This document shows, in pieces, positions 38,829 through 48,203 of a DNA stretch of 64,000 bases. Source of the DNA: Streptomyces sp. KMM 9044. Lineage in GTDB: Bacteria > Actinomycetota > Actinomycetes > Streptomycetales > Streptomycetaceae. Every line of letters starts with the position of its first letter. Within the stretch, counting starts at the first letter, position 1. Made by a program: the position numbers and the translations under genes. The notes under the pieces were generated by a model. It ran no database searches. It was given only the letters and a program-made list of their open reading frames with translations, and had not been told where the DNA came from. The stretch covers positions 2,046,001-2,110,000 of the forward strand of contig NZ_CP113910.1 in NCBI RefSeq assembly GCF_024701375.2, written 5' to 3'.

Positions 38829-40160
38829 TCACACGGTGAACCGGACGACTTCCAGCCAGAGGTGCGGCTCCGTCGACCCGCCAAAGACCCACGGGTCGAC
38901 CGTGTCGCACGCCAGGCCGCCCCAGCCGTGCCCGCCGACGCGGTGGTTCTGGCAGACGTGGCCCTCACCGACGTCGATGGTGAAGCCGCTGATGTTCGGC
39001 GCGCTCTGCCCGGAGCTTCCCAGGACCAGGTCGACGCCGTTGGCCGCGCTCTCCCACTTGGTCGTCCATCCGTCCTTCTGGATGAACTCGTTGGCGGACA
39101 GGCCCTTGGTCCCCGACACCGCGATGTTCAGGGCCGTGATGCCCTTGCCCTGGACACCCGCGACGGCTCCGTCGCACCGCGGGGTCTGCCAGCCGATGTC
39201 CTTGGCATAGGCCCGGTAGCAGATGTGCCGGCCCGGGTTCGCCGCGGCGAGACGCTGGACGGCGGCCCCGGCGGTGTTCCCCGGGAGCTTGGGCGGCGGG
39301 TTCTCCTCGGCCTCCGCCGTCTCCGCCTTCTCCGCCGTCTCCGCCTTCTCCGCCGTCTCCTTCTTCTCGACCGGCTCACGGGGCGGCGCCGACGTCAGCA
39401 CCGGTACGGGTGCCTTGACGACGGGGGCCGGTTTGGCCGCGGGCTTCTCGGTCGACGGCTCCGGCGAGGGTTCGGCCGGGGCGTACGCGCCCTTCGGCAC
39501 GTCCAGGGGCTCCTCGTCGAGCAGGGTGTCGGAACCTGCGGCCACCTCCACGCTGTCCTTCTTCGTCTTGCCGTCGTCCGTGGCCCAGATCAGCAGCGGC
39601 ACGGCGAGCAGGACGGCGCCGGCGATACCGGCGGCGGCGAGCAGCGGTTTCTTCGGCTTGCCGGAGGGCGGTTCGCCCGCCCCGCCCGCGGCAGCCGCAC
39701 CGGCTGCGCCCGCCGCGCCACCGGCTGCCGCCATGCCGCGAGCCGAACCCTCGGCCTCCGGGGCCGCCTGCGCGCGCGCCTGCGGCTGCGCGGCGAGCGC
39801 GGCGGCCGTGCCGGCGGTGGCCGTCGTGACCGCGGTCGTCGCGGTGGTGGTGGAGGTGGAGGAGGTGGAGGTGGGGTCGGCCGTCGTGGTCGGTTCCGCG
39901 GCCGTGGTGCCCGTGGTGCCCACTGCGGCGGACTGCGCGGGTGCCGCCTCGCTCTTGTTGCTCTCGTCGCCTTCGTTTCCCTCATGGGCGCCCGTACCGC
40001 TCGCCGGGGCGGCGGACGGCCGTACGGCGGGCGCCAGCATCGCGCCCGGGTCGGCCGCGGCCGGGCCCAGGGACACCGCCCGGCGGACGGACGAAGCGCC
40101 CGTGGCATGGGGTTCTCGCTCCGGCCCGTCCGGGGACGACCGGTTCTGGCTGCTTGTCAT
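38829..40160 (-). CDS. Membrane-anchored protein with C-terminal ChW-like (hydrophobic-W) repeats
   Basis: This 443-aa protein starts at ATG 40160, four bases after AAGGAG; the adjacent ATG at 40163 is too close to that site. The N-terminal ~190 residues are Ser/Thr/Ala-rich and presumably cytosolic. One transmembrane helix (KKPLLAAAGIAGAVLLAVPLL, about residue 200) follows, then a Pro/Glu/Lys linker with an ETAEKA repeat. The C-terminal ~140 residues contain two units of the form C-x(9)-GW...C...G...L-x-I and GHGWGGLAC...LWLEV. This resembles ChW repeats, which in other bacteria are extracellular domains proposed to bind or interact at the cell surface. Its place beside the T7SS suggests a surface accessory component; that is inference. 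Confidence 0.72.
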   Translation of the reverse strand: MTSSQNRSSPDGPEREPHATGASSVRRAVSLGPAAADPGAMLAPAVRPSAAPASGTGAHEGNEGDESNKSEAAPAQSAAVGTTGTTAAEPTTTADPTSTSSTSTTTATTAVTTATAGTAAALAAQPQARAQAAPEAEGSARGMAAAGGAAGAAGAAAAGGAGEPPSGKPKKPLLAAAGIAGAVLLAVPLLIWATDDGKTKKDSVEVAAGSDTLLDEEPLDVPKGAYAPAEPSPEPSTEKPAAKPAPVVKAPVPVLTSAPPREPVEKKETAEKAETAEKAETAEAEENPPPKLPGNTAGAAVQRLAAANPGRHICYRAYAKDIGWQTPRCDGAVAGVQGKGITALNIAVSGTKGLSANEFIQKDGWTTKWESAANGVDLVLGSSGQSAPNISGFTIDVGEGHVCQNHRVGGHGWGGLACDTVDPWVFGGSTEPHLWLEVVRFTV

Positions 40161-40254
40161 CATTCTCCTTGGACTGTGTACGTGATCGGTGGTGATCCCT
40201 GTCCGTGGGCCGACCGGGTGGAGTGGTTCCCCACGCGTCACCCGTCGCCCGTCG

Positions 40255-43200
40255 CTACCCGTCCTGGCCCACGGGCCCGGTGCAGCGTTCCGGCCAGCCC
40301 CGGCCCTCACCGACGCGGTCCTCCCTGGAGAGCGTCTCCTCGAGGTGCGCGAGCGCCTTCAGGTCCAGTCCGCTCAGTTCCTCCGACCCGTCCATGTAGG
40401 CGGTCGCGTTCCCGGGGAGCTCACGGAGCAGCACCACCGAGGGGCCTGCGGGCACGGTCCGTACCCCCAGCACCCGGAAACCGGTCCCCGGCACGAAGAC
40501 GATCTCTTCGTTCGTCCGCGCGGATCCGGTGGGCCGGTCGGTCAGTTGCCGTACCTTGCGGCCTGTGACGGACCAGATCGCGTACCGTACGGCGGCCCCG
40601 GCGGGAAGCGCCGGGGTTCCGGCCAGCGTGCTGACCGGGCCGGGGTCCTGCAGCAGCGTGCCGACCCCGGGCTCGGGCCCGGCGGGGTCCCCGCCGCGCA
40701 GTGCCACTCCGCGGTAGGAGGGCAGCCGCCGCAGGGCGGATGCCAGGCATCCGGCGTAGGGCAGCAGGCGGCCCTCGCCGGAGTGCAGGTCCCGGATCAG
40801 CTCGCGATGGTGCAACGGCCCCTCCTCGGTGGTGAGGTAGGCGTGCGCCGCGACGAGGTCGATCCGCGCGGCCTCCAGCTCGTGGCCGCGCAGCGCGGGC
40901 ATCCGGGTGAGCAGCCGGGAGACCGCGGCGGCGTGCGCTTCCCAGACCCCCGCCGCGAACTCCCGGAACGCGGCCCGCTCGGCGGCCCCGCTGACATGCC
41001 CGGGGACGAAGGGGAGGTGCGCGGTACGCGCTTGGCGGGGCGGGGGCTTCGGGGCGGCCGGGGCCGGCGCGGCAACCGGCATCGGGGCGGCCTGCGGGGG
41101 CGGGGTGCCCGGGATCCCGGTCCCGGGACCGGCTCCGGTCCCGGACGCCGGCGCGGCGGGGCCCGGCGACACCTCGGGAGCCGGCGCCGAAGCGGACGAC
41201 GGCCGTGTCTCGGCCTGCGGCGCCCTGCGACCGGTTCCGGCGCCGCGCGACGCCTCGCCCGTGCCCGTTTCCGTGGCCGTGCCCTCGGCGTCGGTCCCCG
41301 GGGGTACGGCCCGGCTGCCGCCGGCCTGGGGCTCCGACGCCGCACGGGCCGTCCCACCGGAGGGAACAGCCGGCTCTCCCTCAGGCACCCGCCCCCCGGC
41401 CAGAACCTCGCCGTCCCCACCGGACCCCCTGCCCGGCACCGCACCGGCCACGGACGCCGCACACCCACCCGGCCCCACCCCGGCCCCGCCACCATCACGA
41501 CCCCCACCCTCACCGGCACGTGAACCACCGGAGGGAACAGCCGGCTCTCCCTCAGGCACCCGCCCCCCGGCCAGAACCTCGCCGTCCCCACCGGACCCCT
41601 GCCCGGCACCGCACCGGCCACGGACGCCGCACACCCACCCGGCCCCACCCCGGCCCCGCCACCATCACGACCCCCACCCTCACCGGCACGTGAACCACCG
41701 GAGGGAACAGCCGGCTTGCTGTCGTTCCGTGTCGTTCCTTTCCCGGTGCCGCCGTTCGGGGCGGTTTCCGGCGTCGTCCGTCCAGGGGTGCCACCGGAAC
41801 GCCCCGTGTCCTCACCCAACCGTGACCCTCCGTACGAGTGGGACGACTTGGCGGTGGAGCCGGGTGCGGGGCGGCCGAGCGGCCTGCCGCTCGCCGGAGC
41901 AACGGCCTGAGCGGCGGCCGCTCCGGCCGTTGCCACTTGGCCGGACGCCGGCCCGGTCCCGGGCCGGCGTCCGGCCTGCGAGGGTGCCGGCAAGGAGGTG
42001 AGCCGGAGGTTCGGCGGGGGCACCGCCGACGCGGCGGAGGCATGTTCCCCGGGCACGCCGGCCGGGGCCGTGCCGGGTCGGCGGGCCGCGGTACCGACGC
42101 CCGCGCGGCGTGCGGCGGTGACGTAGCGGATGCCCGGCACGCCGTGTTCGGCGGCCAGCCGGCGCAGTTCGCCGTCACCGCCCACGAGCCGGCCGCGCAC
42201 CAGCAGGGTGGCCCGTGCCCGGGTGTCGGCGCCGAGGCCGCGCAGCAGCCGGGACAGCGCGGACAGCAGGGAGCCGTCCAACGGCTGGCCGGGCATGCCC
42301 AGTTCGATGGCGCACACCTCCGGGTCCACGGCCGGGCCCACCGGTCCGGGACGCGGGCCGTCCGGTGCCCACAGGGCGAGTCCGGCCCGGGTGACGGTGG
42401 CCTGCCAGCGGTCCGTCAGCCGTACGGTCCCCGGTTCGGTGCCACCGAGGATCCAGTCGGGCATGTGGGTGGCCACCGGCCGGGGAGCGGGCGTACGGCC
42501 CTCGGCGTCGGTGGGTCCGCAGACCACGGCGGACACGAACGGCTGCCAGCTCGGCCGGCCGTCCCGTCCCACCAGGGTCGGCCGGGGGCCCGTTCCGGGC
42601 GGTGCGTGGTCGGCGATCAGCGGCAGGCCGGTGAGCACCTCGATCTCGGCGCCCAGCAGGTCGGCAACGGACTGGCCGAGCCGCAGCAGGTCGCGTCGGC
42701 CGCCCGGCGCGAGCCGGACACGGGAGCGCTGGGCCACGGGCAGGGTCGCGAGCACGGCGGCCACCTCGTCGGCCGCGACGTCCTCCGCCTGCGGGGCACC
42801 GACCAGGACCGTGGGACGTTCGAAGTCGACGGGCACCGCGAAGCACAGGTCGTCGGGGGCCGGGCCGGGGGCCTCGGCCGGGCGGATCACCACGCCCGCC
42901 GGTATCCGGTCCACCACGCAGCCGCCGGTGGTGCGCACGGGCACCCGGCCCAGCGCCTCCTGCCATGCGGGAGCGGGGGCACGCGGGCCCAGTTTGCGGG
43001 GTGCCTCGCCGGGCGCGAACCGCCACCATCCGGGTCCGGGGCGGGCGGTGCCGTGGACGAAGAGCACGCCGCCGGGGGTGACCAGTACGGTCCCGTCCGG
43101 GGCGATGACCTCCAGTTCCCAGGCGTCGGCGATCCGGCGGGCGACGCTGGGCCGCTCGGGCCGGTCGTCCCCGGCGCCGGGCATGACGAGCCGGACCCGG

Positions 43201-43538
43201 TCGGTGCCCTGCGAACGAAGGGTGTCCAGCAGAACGCCGAGCCGCGCCCAGTGCTCGGCACCGGCGGGTCCGCCTCCGGCGGCGGAGCCGACGATCACCG
43301 TGACGACGTCCTCCTCCGTGCCGACGGCGCCCGCCACTTCGAGCAGGGTGTCCAGCGGGAAGGAGTCGTCGTCGACCGAGCGGACCAGCAGGACGCCGTC
43401 GACGTCCTCGACGGGCGGGGCACCGACGGCCCTCCGGTCTCCGGCGCCGCCGTGCGGCTCGGCGGCGGGGCGCCGGGTTCCGCGCCCCGCACCGGACCTG
43501 CCGCCGCGGCGCGGGACGACGGACGGCCAGCGGCTCAC
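40255..43538 (-). pseudogene. Large protein with C-terminal ADP-ribosyltransferase-like fold, split by one missing base
   Basis: The first ~610 codons run from GTG 43538 (overlapping the SseB gene by GTGA). They encode a region of repeated VRLVMPGAGDD / PDGTVLVTPGG-type segments followed by a Pro/Gly-rich linker. At a C run near 41594 the frame is lost, and the last ~400 codons continue in another frame to 40255. Inserting one C restores exactly 1,095 codons. The tail shows an ART-like order: Arg in SYRGVALRGG, Ser/Thr in AIWSVTGRKV, and EE in NEEIVFVPGTGFRVLGV, matching the R-S-E ARTT loop. The first position before the catalytic Glu is Asn-Glu rather than Gln or Glu-x. It could be a real pseudogene, a phase-variable gene or a homopolymer error in the assembly. 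Confidence 0.78.
41354..41716. repeat. Two-and-a-bit copies of a 171-bp in-frame repeat carrying the frameshift
   Basis: Copy 1 (41354-41524) is 171 bp, i.e. 57 codons. Copy 2 (41525-41694) is 170 bp and otherwise identical. A 22-bp partial copy follows (41695-41716). The only difference seen is five C versus four C in the run after GGA (41423-41427 versus 41594-41597). Confidence 0.9.
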
Positions 43539-44281
43539 GCGTCCGTCCCCCGTACCGGGTGAACGGCCTCGGTCAGCACCCGCGCGGGCCGCTGCCGCGC
43601 ACCGTTGTGCCGCTCTCCGGACGGCCCGCGCACGTCCGCTCCGTCCTCCGTGCCCGATCGGATCGCGTCACGTACGGCGTCGACGTCCAGCAGCATGCCC
43701 ACCGCGGCCGAGGGGTTCAGATAGAGCGCGTGCCCCCCGGGGATCCGCGGCACGAGGTCGGCGACACCGACGAGTTCGAAGGCCAGGCGCCCCGCGGTGT
43801 GCAGGAACGCGGGCGAGGTGAACACCGGTACGACGGGGATTCCCTCCGGGGTCGCGGCGCTCAGCGGACCGCCGTCCGGTCCGGTCAGCACGGCGACCTC
43901 ACGGCCCACGAGCGCGGCCGGCACCGCCTCGCCGGGCCCGTAGCCGGTCGAGGCGAGCTGGACGGCGTGGTCCACCTCGTCCTCCGGTTCGGGCCAGCCG
44001 AGGGCGAGGGGGGACGGCCGGTAGTCGGGGTTCTCCTCCCACTCGACGATCTCGCCGTCGAGGCCGGACCGCCAGCGGCCGGGCATCGCCCACCGCGGCG
44101 GCCTCTCCTGACCGGACCACATCGGATCGACGGCCCCCAGCCAGTGGTCCGGGGCGAGCCGGCCGGCCTCACGGATGTCGTCGGGCACGGGCGGAAGCTC
44201 CGCGCCCGCGCCCGCGCCCGTGCCCTCCGGTGCCGTCGGCTCGCTCACGGCGACGGCACTGCCGGTGCCCTGCTGGGTCAT
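43535..44281 (-). CDS. SseB-domain protein of a T7SS-linked operon
   Basis: The 248-aa product has a C-terminal SseB N-domain-like region (GIPVVPVFTSPAFLHTAG, then GHALYLNPSA, about residues 145-215). This pattern occurs in Streptomyces proteins annotated as SseB family or T7SS-associated. The N-terminal half is Gly/Pro/Trp-rich. ATG at 44281 has GAGG six bases upstream and lies 8 bp beyond the stop of the SorC regulator. Its stop overlaps the GTG of the ART-fold gene, indicating translational coupling, so a chaperone or immunity role for that product is a reasonable but untested inference. Confidence 0.78.
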   Translation of the reverse strand: MTQQGTGSAVAVSEPTAPEGTGAGAGAELPPVPDDIREAGRLAPDHWLGAVDPMWSGQERPPRWAMPGRWRSGLDGEIVEWEENPDYRPSPLALGWPEPEDEVDHAVQLASTGYGPGEAVPAALVGREVAVLTGPDGGPLSAATPEGIPVVPVFTSPAFLHTAGRLAFELVGVADLVPRIPGGHALYLNPSAAVGMLLDVDAVRDAIRSGTEDGADVRGPSGERHNGARQRPARVLTEAVHPVRGTDA

Positions 44282-44289
44282 GGCTGTCC

Positions 44290-45414
44290 TCATTCGGTGG
44301 TTCGGGGCGACGAGACCGTCCGCGCCGTGTCGTCCGCGCCGTCGTGCCACAGCAGACGGCGGGCGGTCGCCGTGTCGGTGACGACCGAGGTGAGCAGGCC
44401 GGACTTCAGGACTGCGCGGATCGCCTCGGCGCCCCGCGCACCGCCCGAGACGCCGATCAGCTCGGGCACGGCACGGAGTTCGGCGGCGCTCACGCAGATC
44501 ATGCGGGCGTTCAGCTCGGTGCGGATCACCTCGCCGGACGCGTCGAGGACGTGGCCGGCCACATCGGCGCACGCGCCGGACGCCCGGTACGTCTCGCGTT
44601 CCGCGTCGCCCAGGGCGTCGTACATCGTCGACAGGCCGGCGCCCCACGCGCCGATGCCGACGACGGCCCGGGTGATCCGGCCGAAGCGGTGCGCCGTTCC
44701 GGCGACGGCCGGCTGGCTCCTGAGGACCGTCGCGGTCGCGGCGTCCGGCAGGACGAAGGGAACGTAGAGGGGGAAGGCACCGCCGCCACCGGCCGCGGCG
44801 GTACGGCGCACCGCCGCGACCGCGGGATCGCGGGCGAGGTCCGGTCCGTGCACTCCGGTCAGCTGGACGACGTCGCACGGCGGCAGCCGGTTGACCGCCT
44901 CGCTGAGCGCGTCCACCTCGGGGCTGCCGTCCAGCCCGATGACGTCGCCCTCCTCGGCGGTCGCCGAGAGCAGTTGGGCCGCCGCCGTGCCGAGCCAGCG
45001 GCTGACCCGGTGCCGGCCCGCCGGGCCCGCCGGGCGCGCCGTGCCGCCCTCCGCGCCCTCGCCGTCCATCAGGTTGACCACGACGGCGTGCCGGAGTCCG
45101 AACCGTCCCGCCAGTGCCTGCCCGAGCGGGGCGTCGATCTCGGCCGGGACGGTGATGTCGATCCGCACGATGTCGTGGGCCACCGCCGCGTCGAGAAGGC
45201 GGGCCACCTTGAAGCGGCTGATGTCGAACTCCTTGGCGATCTCCACCTTCGACTGGTTGCCGAGGTAGAACCGCCGGGCGACGGAGGCGGCGAGGAGCCG
45301 GTCGAGCGGCGCGGAGGGGACCTCCGGCCCGCAGGGCCCGACCGGGCCGTCGCGCCGGTCACCGCGAGGTTCGCTCGACCGTTCGTCCGGCCGCTCGTCT
45401 CTCTGCAGTCTCAT
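44290..45414 (-). CDS. SorC/DeoR-type sugar-binding transcriptional regulator
   Basis: This 374-aa protein has an N-terminal winged helix (YLGNQSKVEIAKEFDISRFKVARLL, about residues 40-70). A C-terminal effector domain of the SorC type follows, with VVGIGAWGAG and DASGEVI-like strands that bind phosphorylated sugars. ATG at 45414 overlaps the TGA of the upstream YkgJ gene (ATGA). Length fits the family (310-380), with an Arg/Asp-rich N-terminal extension. As an internal operon gene it may autoregulate this five-gene unit. Ligand unknown. Confidence 0.9.
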   Translation of the reverse strand: MRLQRDERPDERSSEPRGDRRDGPVGPCGPEVPSAPLDRLLAASVARRFYLGNQSKVEIAKEFDISRFKVARLLDAAVAHDIVRIDITVPAEIDAPLGQALAGRFGLRHAVVVNLMDGEGAEGGTARPAGPAGRHRVSRWLGTAAAQLLSATAEEGDVIGLDGSPEVDALSEAVNRLPPCDVVQLTGVHGPDLARDPAVAAVRRTAAAGGGGAFPLYVPFVLPDAATATVLRSQPAVAGTAHRFGRITRAVVGIGAWGAGLSTMYDALGDAERETYRASGACADVAGHVLDASGEVIRTELNARMICVSAAELRAVPELIGVSGGARGAEAIRAVLKSGLLTSVVTDTATARRLLWHDGADDTARTVSSPRTTE

Positions 45415-45965
45415 CGGCCGGTCCGGTCGGGGCCGAGCAGGAAGTCGTGGAGCTCCCGGGCGGTGCGCTCCCGCTCGCCCCGCTCCACGGCGGCGTTCCA
45501 CTTCCGGGTCAGGCGCCGGTGCTCCGCCCATGCCCCGCGGCTGCGTTCGAGGTCGCGCCGGTACGTGATCAGTTCCATGGCGGCGAGATTCCACGAGTCC
45601 GGTCCGCAGACGGTGTCCTGTCGGATGCCGACCGCGCCCCGTTCGAGGGTGGTCGGGAAGTTGCTGCACACCAGGGGGCGATGGGCGTAGACACCGCAGC
45701 GGGCCTTGCCCGAGTCGATCTCCATCAGGGACACGCATCCGCCGGTCTCCGGCCTGCGCACGAGAGAGAGGTCGAGGGTCGGCCCCCCGGGGGCCGGGGG
45801 GAATCCCGTGCCGTCCTTGAGCAGGGTGATGAACTCCTCGGGGTGCAGCGCGGTTCCGGCGGCGACCCTGCGCATGTCGGCAGCGGTGACGCCCACCTTG
45901 TACCTCCGGCAGCAGTCGCCCGTGCAGGTGGCGCATCCGGCGGCATTGACTCCGCTTCCGTTCAC
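45411..45965 (-). CDS. YkgJ-family cysteine-cluster protein
   Basis: This 184-aa protein has the YkgJ zinc/iron-binding pattern. It shows C-x2-C-x3-C-C near the start (CATCTGDCC), then C in GGCVSL, C-x8-C in ARCGVYAHRPLVC, and a final C in VCGPDS. The family is of unknown biochemical role. GTG at 45965 overlaps the TGA of the preceding gene (GTGA), so it is translationally coupled to its divergent paralogue. The C-terminal ~60 residues are Arg/Glu-rich and helical. Confidence 0.85.
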   Translation of the reverse strand: MNGSGVNAAGCATCTGDCCRRYKVGVTAADMRRVAAGTALHPEEFITLLKDGTGFPPAPGGPTLDLSLVRRPETGGCVSLMEIDSGKARCGVYAHRPLVCSNFPTTLERGAVGIRQDTVCGPDSWNLAAMELITYRRDLERSRGAWAEHRRLTRKWNAAVERGERERTARELHDFLLGPDRTGR

Positions 45966-46609
45966 GACGTCGCCTCCCCGGGCCAGGCCGTGCCCGCCTC
46001 GCGGGCGGCGTACGCCTCCAGGAGGTAGTGCTGGAAGTCGCGGATGCCGGGTTCGCCGTCGGCCGGCTTGGCGCCTTCGTACTCGGCGGCCAGGGCGTTC
46101 CACCGCTTGACGACCTCGAACCAGTGGTCGCGGTCCGCCGTCCAGTCGTTCCTGACCTCCGTCAGCGGCTTTTGGCCGAGGTCCTTCTCGGTCCACCGCC
46201 GGGGCCCGCCGGACGGCGTGGCACCGGTCTGCTCGGTATCCGCCGCCGGGGCCGGGGCGGTGCGGTCTCCCAGACGGGCGGGGTACGCCCGGCACGAGAC
46301 GGGAGCAAGGTCGCCGAGTCCGCAGCGGCCGAGGCCACCGGAGGTGCGCGGCAGGAAGACGCAGCCGTGCGAGCCGTTCGCGAGGCGGAGGTCCACCCGG
46401 CGCCGACCGCCGGCCGTGAGGATTCCGGCCGGATCGTCGGCGGCCTCGGGCGCGGTCTGTGTGACATGCCGGGGCTCCAGGGCGAGGGCCCGGGCGGTGC
46501 GGGCGATGTCCGAGCCGGTGACGAAGCGCGCCCCGCGGGTACAGAGGTTCTCCGTCCGGGCAGCATGCCATTCGGCGCGTGTACGCGGCGCACCGCCAGT
46601 CGTCAACAC
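45962..46609 (-). CDS. Divergent YkgJ-like protein that has lost most cluster cysteines
   Basis: This 215-aa protein starts at GTG 46609 (TTG at 46606 is the alternative) with GGAAGGAG just upstream. It aligns in layout with its neighbour: FVTGSDIARTARAL, then GCVFL, RCGL and SCRAYPARL correspond to the CxxC, CVFL and CRxYP elements of YkgJ proteins. The N-terminal cluster keeps only one Cys (ENLCTRGARFV). The C-terminal tail is helical and Trp-rich. Being first in the operon, its upstream 620-bp spacer should hold the promoter. Metal binding is doubtful in this copy. Confidence 0.7.
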   Translation of the reverse strand: MLTTGGAPRTRAEWHAARTENLCTRGARFVTGSDIARTARALALEPRHVTQTAPEAADDPAGILTAGGRRRVDLRLANGSHGCVFLPRTSGGLGRCGLGDLAPVSCRAYPARLGDRTAPAPAADTEQTGATPSGGPRRWTEKDLGQKPLTEVRNDWTADRDHWFEVVKRWNALAAEYEGAKPADGEPGIRDFQHYLLEAYAAREAGTAWPGEATS

Positions 46610-47232
46610 GTCGCTCCTTCCATCGGGGCCTCGTCCCCCCGCGCGCGTGGCACGTACGCCACCCGCGGTCAACGGCGTCGGACTCGGCCAGACCTTGTCG
46701 CCGGCCGACCGGGGCGGCCGGCAGCCGGATGAGGCAAACGGGCCGGCTTCCAGGAGCAGACGCGGCGGAAGCGGGCGGCGCTGCGGAGGACCGGCACCGA
46801 CGGGGCCGCCGGTGTCACTCACCTCCAGCGGCCCCGGCACACGAAAGGCCAGTGCGTCCGCGGCCCCACGGCCCACCAGGACTCCCACCGAACCAAACCC
46901 CCAACGGGTTCTGCGCAGCGCCCGGAGCGACCGCGCCCCGGACCGTCGGCGCGCACCAAAGCTCTTCGCCCTCGGGGTAGTTCACTCGTGCCAGGTAATC
47001 AATACATGGCGAAGAGAAGACGCCGGAGGGACTCCAAGGGGACGTTGTGGCGTGTGAGGTCACGGCAGGCCGGTCCCCCGAACGGCGAGAAGCCGACATT
47101 TCCACCACATGCGCGGGCGTCCTGTGCCACGGCGGGAGGAGTGATTCACAAGAGGAGTGGCCCATCCGGCTCCCCCGACGCCTCCGGCTCCACCCGGCTC
47201 CCCTCCCCTCACCGGTGCTTCAGGGAGACCTC
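46610..47232. other. 620-bp non-coding spacer upstream of the YkgJ operon
   Basis: No frame here looks like a gene. It contains the presumed promoter of the minus-strand operon and the leader of the GH25 remnant on the plus strand (AGGGAGACCTC before 47233). No repeat or strong hairpin was noticed. Confidence 0.5.
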
Positions 47233-47439
47233 ATGCTGCGCGGCATCGACGTGAGCTCGCACCAGTCCTCGCCCTACGACACCGACGGTCTGTCCTTCGT
47301 CTTCGTCAAGGCGGCGTGACGCTCTCACCAGCGCACCCACGACCCCGTGGACACCAACGCCGCCGGTTTCCCCGACCACGCCGCCCTGGAGGAGTGGGCT
47401 CCCGCTCACCGGCCGGCGCTTCGGCTCAGCGGTCGGTGA
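47233..47439 (+). pseudogene. GH25 (lysozyme M1-type) remnant with internal deletion
   Basis: After a good ribosome site (AGGGAG) the frame reads MLRGIDVSSHQ...FVFVKAA, the strand carrying the first catalytic Asp of GH25 muramidases, then meets TGA at 47317. The same frame resumes as DTNAAGFPDHAALEEWAPA, resembling the distal part of Streptomyces GH25 proteins, and stops at 47437. About 150 central residues are missing. The 3' end overlaps the convergent HATPase gene by 14 bp. Confidence 0.75.
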
Positions 47440-47941
47440 CGCGCATGTCGAACCAGGTCGTCTTGCCCCGGGGCAGGAGGTCGACGCCCCAGCGGTCGGC
47501 AAGGGCGTCGACGAGGAAGAGGCCACGTCCGCTGATGTCGAGTTCCTGAACCGGCATGAGGCAGGGCAGGCCGCGGGACGGGTCGCGGACCTCGACGCGG
47601 ATCCAGCGGGGACGACGGCGCAGCCGGAGGCCGAAGACCCGGGCGCCGGTGTGGCGCACCGCGTTGCCGACGAGCTCGGAGACGAGGAGGACGGCGTCCT
47701 CGGTGATCGCCGCCCCGAGGCCCCAGTGGCGCAGGACCACGACCTGGGTGAGCCGGCGGGCGGCGGCCGCGGACTCCGGGCGGGACGGCAGCGGGACCTC
47801 CGCCTGTGACGGATCGCCGAACAACTCCAGTGCCCTTTGGGCGTGTTCGTCCTCGACCGTCGGCGACCAGCGCGACGCGGTCGCACGTCCGCCTCCCCGC
47901 GGCTGTTCCCTGCCCTCCAGCCCCGCCATGCCCCCCATCAT
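47426..47941 (-). CDS. HATPase_c_2 anti-sigma-type kinase (RsbW/SpoIIAB-like)
   Basis: The product (about 171 aa from ATG 47941; ATG 47929 is also possible, and no strong ribosome site decides it) has the GHKL ATP-binding fold. It shows an N box in ELVGNAVRHTG and a G1-like box in DISGRGLFLVDALADRWG. Streptomyces encodes many such stand-alone proteins, which phosphorylate anti-anti-sigma partners or act with MEDS/PAS sensors. The N-terminal ~55 residues are low-complexity. No partner gene is adjacent. Confidence 0.88.
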   Translation of the reverse strand: MMGGMAGLEGREQPRGGGRATASRWSPTVEDEHAQRALELFGDPSQAEVPLPSRPESAAAARRLTQVVVLRHWGLGAAITEDAVLLVSELVGNAVRHTGARVFGLRLRRRPRWIRVEVRDPSRGLPCLMPVQELDISGRGLFLVDALADRWGVDLLPRGKTTWFDMRVTDR

Positions 47942-48203
47942 GGATGTCCGGCGGGGCGTCCGGGGTCGTTCCGGCGGAATGCACCCCCCGCACGCCCCCA
48001 CCACAGGGCAGCCCGGCGGCATATGCCTCTGGCACTTCGGAGGTGCCGACGGCCCACTCGGCCTGCGGAGACGGCTCGCTGCGCGGCAATCGACAGGCTC
48101 CCTCGACACGACAGGCTTAAGGGTGCGTTAAGGCTCCCATAAACCACCCCATCGAGGGATCCGGATCAGACGTCACGTCAATGACCATCCCCCGCAGGGG
48201 TGT

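Noticed and set aside
46815..47165. Small minus-strand gene upstream of the YkgJ operon
   Set aside because: No ribosome site, no coherent protein features, and it lies across the expected promoter region.
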